Below, one piece after another: positions 61,288 through 64,000 of a DNA stretch of 64,000 nucleotides; positions within the stretch are counted from its first letter, which is position 1, and every line of letters begins with the position of its first letter. The notes beneath the pieces were generated by a model. It worked only from the letters and a program-made list of their open reading frames with translations, had not been told where the DNA came from and searched no databases. Location of the stretch: contig NZ_WGLM01000004.1 in the NCBI RefSeq assembly GCF_016125575.1, forward strand, positions 126,501 to 190,500, read 5' to 3'. The translations under genes and the position numbers were made by a program. The stretch comes from Limimaricola sp. GTDB lineage: Bacteria; Pseudomonadota; Alphaproteobacteria; Rhodobacterales; Rhodobacteraceae.

Positions 61288-61814
61288 CCGACATGATCCC
61301 GGCCTGGGTCAACGGCACCCTGACCCCGGTCGAAAAGCTTGAGGTCCACCAGAAGGGGCTGCGCCACAAGGCGGTCAGCGTCTTCGTGCTGTCGGGGGGG
61401 CGTGTTCTGATCCAGCAAAGGGCGATGAGCAAGTATCACACGCCGGGCCTCTGGGCGAATACCTGTTGCACCCATCCCGCATGGGAAGAAGACCCGGCCG
61501 CCTGCGCGCTGCGGCGGCTGGACGAAGAACTGGGCATCACCGGGCTGCGCGTGGCGCATCGCGACCGCGTGGAATACCGCGCCGACGTGGGCGGTGGCCT
61601 GACCGAGCACGAGGTTGTCGATATCTACGTCGCCGCGGCGCCCGAGGGCCTGCGAATCACGCCCAACCCGGCCGAGGTGATGTCGGTGAAATGGGTTGAT
61701 CTTCACGATCTGGCCGCGCAGGTCGTGCGCCACCCGGACGCATTCACGCCCTGGCTGCGCATTTACCTTGCCGAACATGCCGAGGCGATCTTTGCCGGTG
61801 CCGTCCGGGCCTGA
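61284..61814 (+). CDS. idi: Isopentenyl-diphosphate delta-isomerase, type I
   Basis: A 176-residue Nudix-fold enzyme interconverting IPP and DMAPP. The catalytic Cys is in WANTCCTHPAWEEDPA and the Nudix-like helix in CALRRLDEELGITGL, with an EHEVVDIYV metal/catalytic block. Located after bchP, as in Rhodobacter photosynthesis clusters. The convergent dxs stop is the very next base. Confidence 0.96.
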   Translation: MTDMIPAWVNGTLTPVEKLEVHQKGLRHKAVSVFVLSGGRVLIQQRAMSKYHTPGLWANTCCTHPAWEEDPAACALRRLDEELGITGLRVAHRDRVEYRADVGGGLTEHEVVDIYVAAAPEGLRITPNPAEVMSVKWVDLHDLAAQVVRHPDAFTPWLRIYLAEHAEAIFAGAVRA

Positions 61815-63734
61815 TCAGACCCTGCTTTCCGTCTTTTCCAGCTTGATCCCTGCCGCCTGAAGCGCGGTCGCGGCGATGTCGACCGCGCTCAGCCCGGCAT
61901 CGGCATACATCGCGTCGGGCGCGGCATGGTCGATGAAGCGGTCGGGCAGCGTCATGGTGCGCAACTGGCAGCGGCCGTCGAGCAGCCCGTCATTGGCCAG
62001 ATCGTGCAGCACTATCGCGCCAAAGCCACCCTGCGCGCCCTGCTCCACGGTGATCAGCGCCTTGTGGTGGCGCAGAAGCTGACGGATCAGCGCGCGGTCC
62101 AGCGGCTTGGCAAAGCGGGCGTCGGCAAGGGTCACGCTGGCCCCCTGCGCTTCGATAATCCCGGCGGCCTTTCGGCATTCGCCCAAATGCGCGCCGAAGG
62201 AGAGAATCGCGATGTCAGAGCCTTCTTTGACGATCCGGCCCTTGCCGATTTCCAGAACTTCGCCCCGCTCCGGCAGGGCCAGCCCCTCACCCTCGCCCCG
62301 CGGATATCGGAACGAGATCGGCCCGGCATCATGCGCGGCAGCTGTGGCGACCATGTGGATCAGCTCCACCTCGTCGCCCGCGGCCATCACCACCATGTTG
62401 GGCAGCGCGGAAAGATAGCCAACGTCGAAGGCGCCCGCATGGGTCGGCCCGTCGGCGCCCACCAGACCGGCGCGGTCGATGGCGAAGCGCACCGGCAGGT
62501 TCTGCAGCGCGACGTCATGTACCACCTGATCATAGCCGCGCTGCAGGAAGGTGGAATAGATCGCGCAGAATGGCCGCAGCCCGCTGGCCGCCATGCCGGC
62601 CGCGAAAGTCACGCCATGCTGTTCGGCGATGCCCACGTCAAAGACCCGGCCCGGGAACCGCTTCTGCATGATGTCGAGGCCGGTGCCGCTGGGCATGGCC
62701 GCAGTCACGCCAACGATGCGGGGATCTTCGGCCGCGGCGCGGGTCAGCGCCTCGCCGAAAACCTTGGTATAGCTGGGCGCGTTCGGGCGCGACTTGGCCT
62801 GCTCACCAGTGCCTACATTGAACTTTCCAACGCCGTGATACTTGTCGGCGCTGGTCTCGGCCGGGGCATAGCCCTTGCCCTTGACGGTGCAGACATGGAT
62901 CAGGACCGGCCCCGAGGCCCGCACGCGGGCAGCGCGCAGGACCGGCAGAAGCTGGTCGAGGTCATGCCCGTCGATCGGGCCGACGTATTGAAAGCCAAGC
63001 TCTTCGAAAAGGGTGCCCTGCCCGCCCGGCAACCCGGTGACCAGTTGGCGCGCGCGGCGGGCATGGTCGCGCAGCGGGCCGGGCAGCGCCGCCTCGAATC
63101 CTTCGGCCATCTTCTGCATCTGCCCGAACGGCGAGGCATAAAGGCCAGAGAGGTATTTCGACATCGCGCCAACCGGCGGGGCGATGGACATCTCGTTGTC
63201 GTTGAGGATGACGAACATCCGCCGCCCCTCGGCCCCGGCGTTGTTGAGCGCCTCGTAGGCCATGCCGGCGCTGATCGACCCGTCGCCGATCACTGCGATC
63301 GCGTCGCCCGTCTCCATCCCCATGTCGCGGCCGACGGTGAACCCCAGCGCGGCGCTGATGGAGGTGGAGCTGTGGGCGGCGCCGAACGGGTCGTGCGCGC
63401 TTTCGCTGCGCTTGGTAAAGCCGGACAGGCCCCCCTCTTGCCGCAGCGTGCGGATGCGGTCGCGGCGACCGGTCAGCACCTTGTGCGGATAACACTGGTG
63501 ACCCACGTCCCAGACCAGCTTGTCATGCGGCGTGTCAAAGACGGCGTGGATCGCCACGGCAAGTTCGACAACACCCAAGGACGAGCCCAGGTGACCACCG
63601 GTTTCGGAGACGGCCGAGATAACCTCGGCCCGCACCTCGGCGGCCAGCTGCTTGAGCGCGGCATCCGACATCCGCCGCAGATCTGCGGGGCCGGTCACGC
63701 CATCAAGGAGCGGGGTCTGGGGCAGGTCGGTCAT
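61815..63734 (-). CDS. dxs: 1-deoxy-D-xylulose-5-phosphate synthase, photosynthesis-cluster copy
   Basis: A 639-residue paralogue of the dxs at 25840. TPP motif [18 protein letters not shown] and catalytic [16 protein letters not shown] are intact; it has the canonical [13 protein letters not shown] 63734 with GGAGG upstream; the frame to 63806 is not used. In Rhodobacter a dxs copy lies beside the puf operon in the same way, supplying precursors for bacteriochlorophyll tails and carotenoids. A terminator stands directly before it. Confidence 0.95.
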   Translation of the reverse strand: MTDLPQTPLLDGVTGPADLRRMSDAALKQLAAEVRAEVISAVSETGGHLGSSLGVVELAVAIHAVFDTPHDKLVWDVGHQCYPHKVLTGRRDRIRTLRQEGGLSGFTKRSESAHDPFGAAHSSTSISAALGFTVGRDMGMETGDAIAVIGDGSISAGMAYEALNNAGAEGRRMFVILNDNEMSIAPPVGAMSKYLSGLYASPFGQMQKMAEGFEAALPGPLRDHARRARQLVTGLPGGQGTLFEELGFQYVGPIDGHDLDQLLPVLRAARVRASGPVLIHVCTVKGKGYAPAETSADKYHGVGKFNVGTGEQAKSRPNAPSYTKVFGEALTRAAAEDPRIVGVTAAMPSGTGLDIMQKRFPGRVFDVGIAEQHGVTFAAGMAASGLRPFCAIYSTFLQRGYDQVVHDVALQNLPVRFAIDRAGLVGADGPTHAGAFDVGYLSALPNMVVMAAGDEVELIHMVATAAAHDAGPISFRYPRGEGEGLALPERGEVLEIGKGRIVKEGSDIAILSFGAHLGECRKAAGIIEAQGASVTLADARFAKPLDRALIRQLLRHHKALITVEQGAQGGFGAIVLHDLANDGLLDGRCQLRTMTLPDRFIDHAAPDAMYADAGLSAVDIAATALQAAGIKLEKTESRV

Positions 63735-63752
63735 GGCAGCCTCCGGGGCATG

Positions 63753-63789
63753 AAAAAAGCGTCGCAAAGGGGGTTGCCCGATGCGACGC
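63753..63789 (-). terminator. Strong intrinsic terminator between the puf end and dxs
   Basis: On the minus strand GCGTCGCA pairs with TGCGACGC (8 bp, loop 15) and is followed by six T. It ends 18 bases before the dxs ATG, leaving only the Shine-Dalgarno between. Confidence 0.85.
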
Positions 63790-63795
63790 CAGTGT

Positions 63796-63835
63796 CCTGT
63801 AGCCAACAGGAAGGGAACTGGGATCGTGAGATCCC
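63796..63835 (-). other. Two further hairpins in the pufC-dxs gap
   Basis: CCTGT-AGCCA-ACAGG (63796-63810) and GGGATC-GTGA-GATCCC (63820-63835; minus loop TCAC) are perfect stems. They may protect the puf mRNA 3' end from exonucleases, as hairpins do in other puf operons. Confidence 0.45.
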
Positions 63836-63914
63836 AAAGCCGGACCGGTCCGAAGGCCGCTCCGACGGCAGGGGGGCGGAACCGGGCGTCGCGCCCTTGG
63901 TCCCGCCCCGATCC

Positions 63915-64000
63915 TCAGCCGACTTGCGTCAGCGCAGCCGGCGCCTCGAGCATCGAGGTCGGTGTCGGGTCAGGTGCGGTCTTGCTGTCGGGCGGCAGCA
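63915..64000 (-). CDS. pufC: C-terminal end of a reaction-centre gene, probably pufC
   Basis: The last 27 codons of a minus-strand frame enter from the window edge and end at TGA 63915-63917: LPPDSKTAPDPTPTSMLEAP followed by AALTQVG. An Ala/Pro-rich tail of this sort is common at the C-terminus of the tetraheme cytochrome PufC, and a puf gene is expected before dxs in this cluster. The fragment has no heme motif, so pufM/pufC cannot be separated with certainty. Confidence 0.5.
   Translation of the reverse strand, partial: LPPDSKTAPDPTPTSMLEAPAALTQVG

Overview
The window looks like a chromosome segment from an anoxygenic phototrophic member of the Rhodobacteraceae (Rhodobacterales, Alphaproteobacteria). 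The sequence is GC-rich. It carries bacteriochlorophyll genes in the family order bchG, PucC-like transporter, bchP, idi, with a convergent dxs and what looks like the end of pufC. It also has petABC for cytochrome bc1, a petP/petR pair, and a two-gene locus resembling the head-spike genes of the Rhodobacter capsulatus gene transfer agent (GTA).

Layout. 1-1.3 kb: end of an M32 carboxypeptidase and an RraA-like gene. 1.7-7.0 kb: a surface-polysaccharide cluster (flippase, sulfotransferase, polymerase-like membrane protein, WecG/TagA and GT2 glycosyltransferases), richer in AT than its surroundings. 7.0-7.9 kb: convergent GTA-type spike fibre and spike base genes. 8.1-10.2 kb: tRNA-Leu(CAG), an NDUFA9-like gene and uppP. 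10.2-17.1 kb: a structured AT-rich 75-bp element, then gltD, a secreted protein and gltB. 17.1-24.7 kb: mtgA, GST, queG, a small basic ORF, an EamA transporter, ilvE, petP-petR, a secreted protein and a histone-deacetylase-like amidohydrolase. 24.7-27.8 kb: xseB-ispA-dxs, an isoprenoid precursor operon. 27.8-31.4 kb: an Mrr-type restriction endonuclease and assorted small genes. 31.4-36.4 kb: CoA-thioester metabolism (CaiD-like hydratase, ADP-forming acyl-CoA ligase, acyl-CoA dehydrogenase, class II aldolase). 36.6-41.8 kb: amn, an HU gene, a DMT transporter, ccdA with an exported thioredoxin, and aroC.

41.9-45.2 kb: a TPP riboswitch ahead of thiBPQ. 45.3-48.0 kb: petABC on the minus strand. 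48.4-51.8 kb: an LpxQ-like outer-membrane protein, GST, mtaB, dapF. 51.9-57.8 kb: tRNA-Lys(TTT), an RNase D, then the envelope operon kdsD-lptC-lptA-lptB followed by hpf-ptsN, with no rpoN between them, and a CDF metal transporter. 57.85-64.0 kb: the edge of the photosynthesis gene cluster. Two tandem TGT-N12-ACA sites (PpsR/CrtJ type) precede bchG. On the other strand, a strong intrinsic terminator stands between the putative pufC end and the second dxs.

Themes. Two dxs paralogues are present, one in the housekeeping isoprenoid operon and one in the photosynthesis cluster. The GTA spike genes sit next to polysaccharide genes that could make the matching receptor. A dispersed intergenic repeat ending in GAGTATTT..GGCCAGAAGAA occurs at least four times, twice with a conserved two-hairpin architecture. 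I did not see a wholly new multi-gene system. The least explained items are the 75-bp structured element before gltD, the dispersed hairpin repeat, and several perfect inverted repeats in promoter regions. Start codons were chosen from homology and Shine-Dalgarno position, and product names from recognised motifs; no database search was possible.
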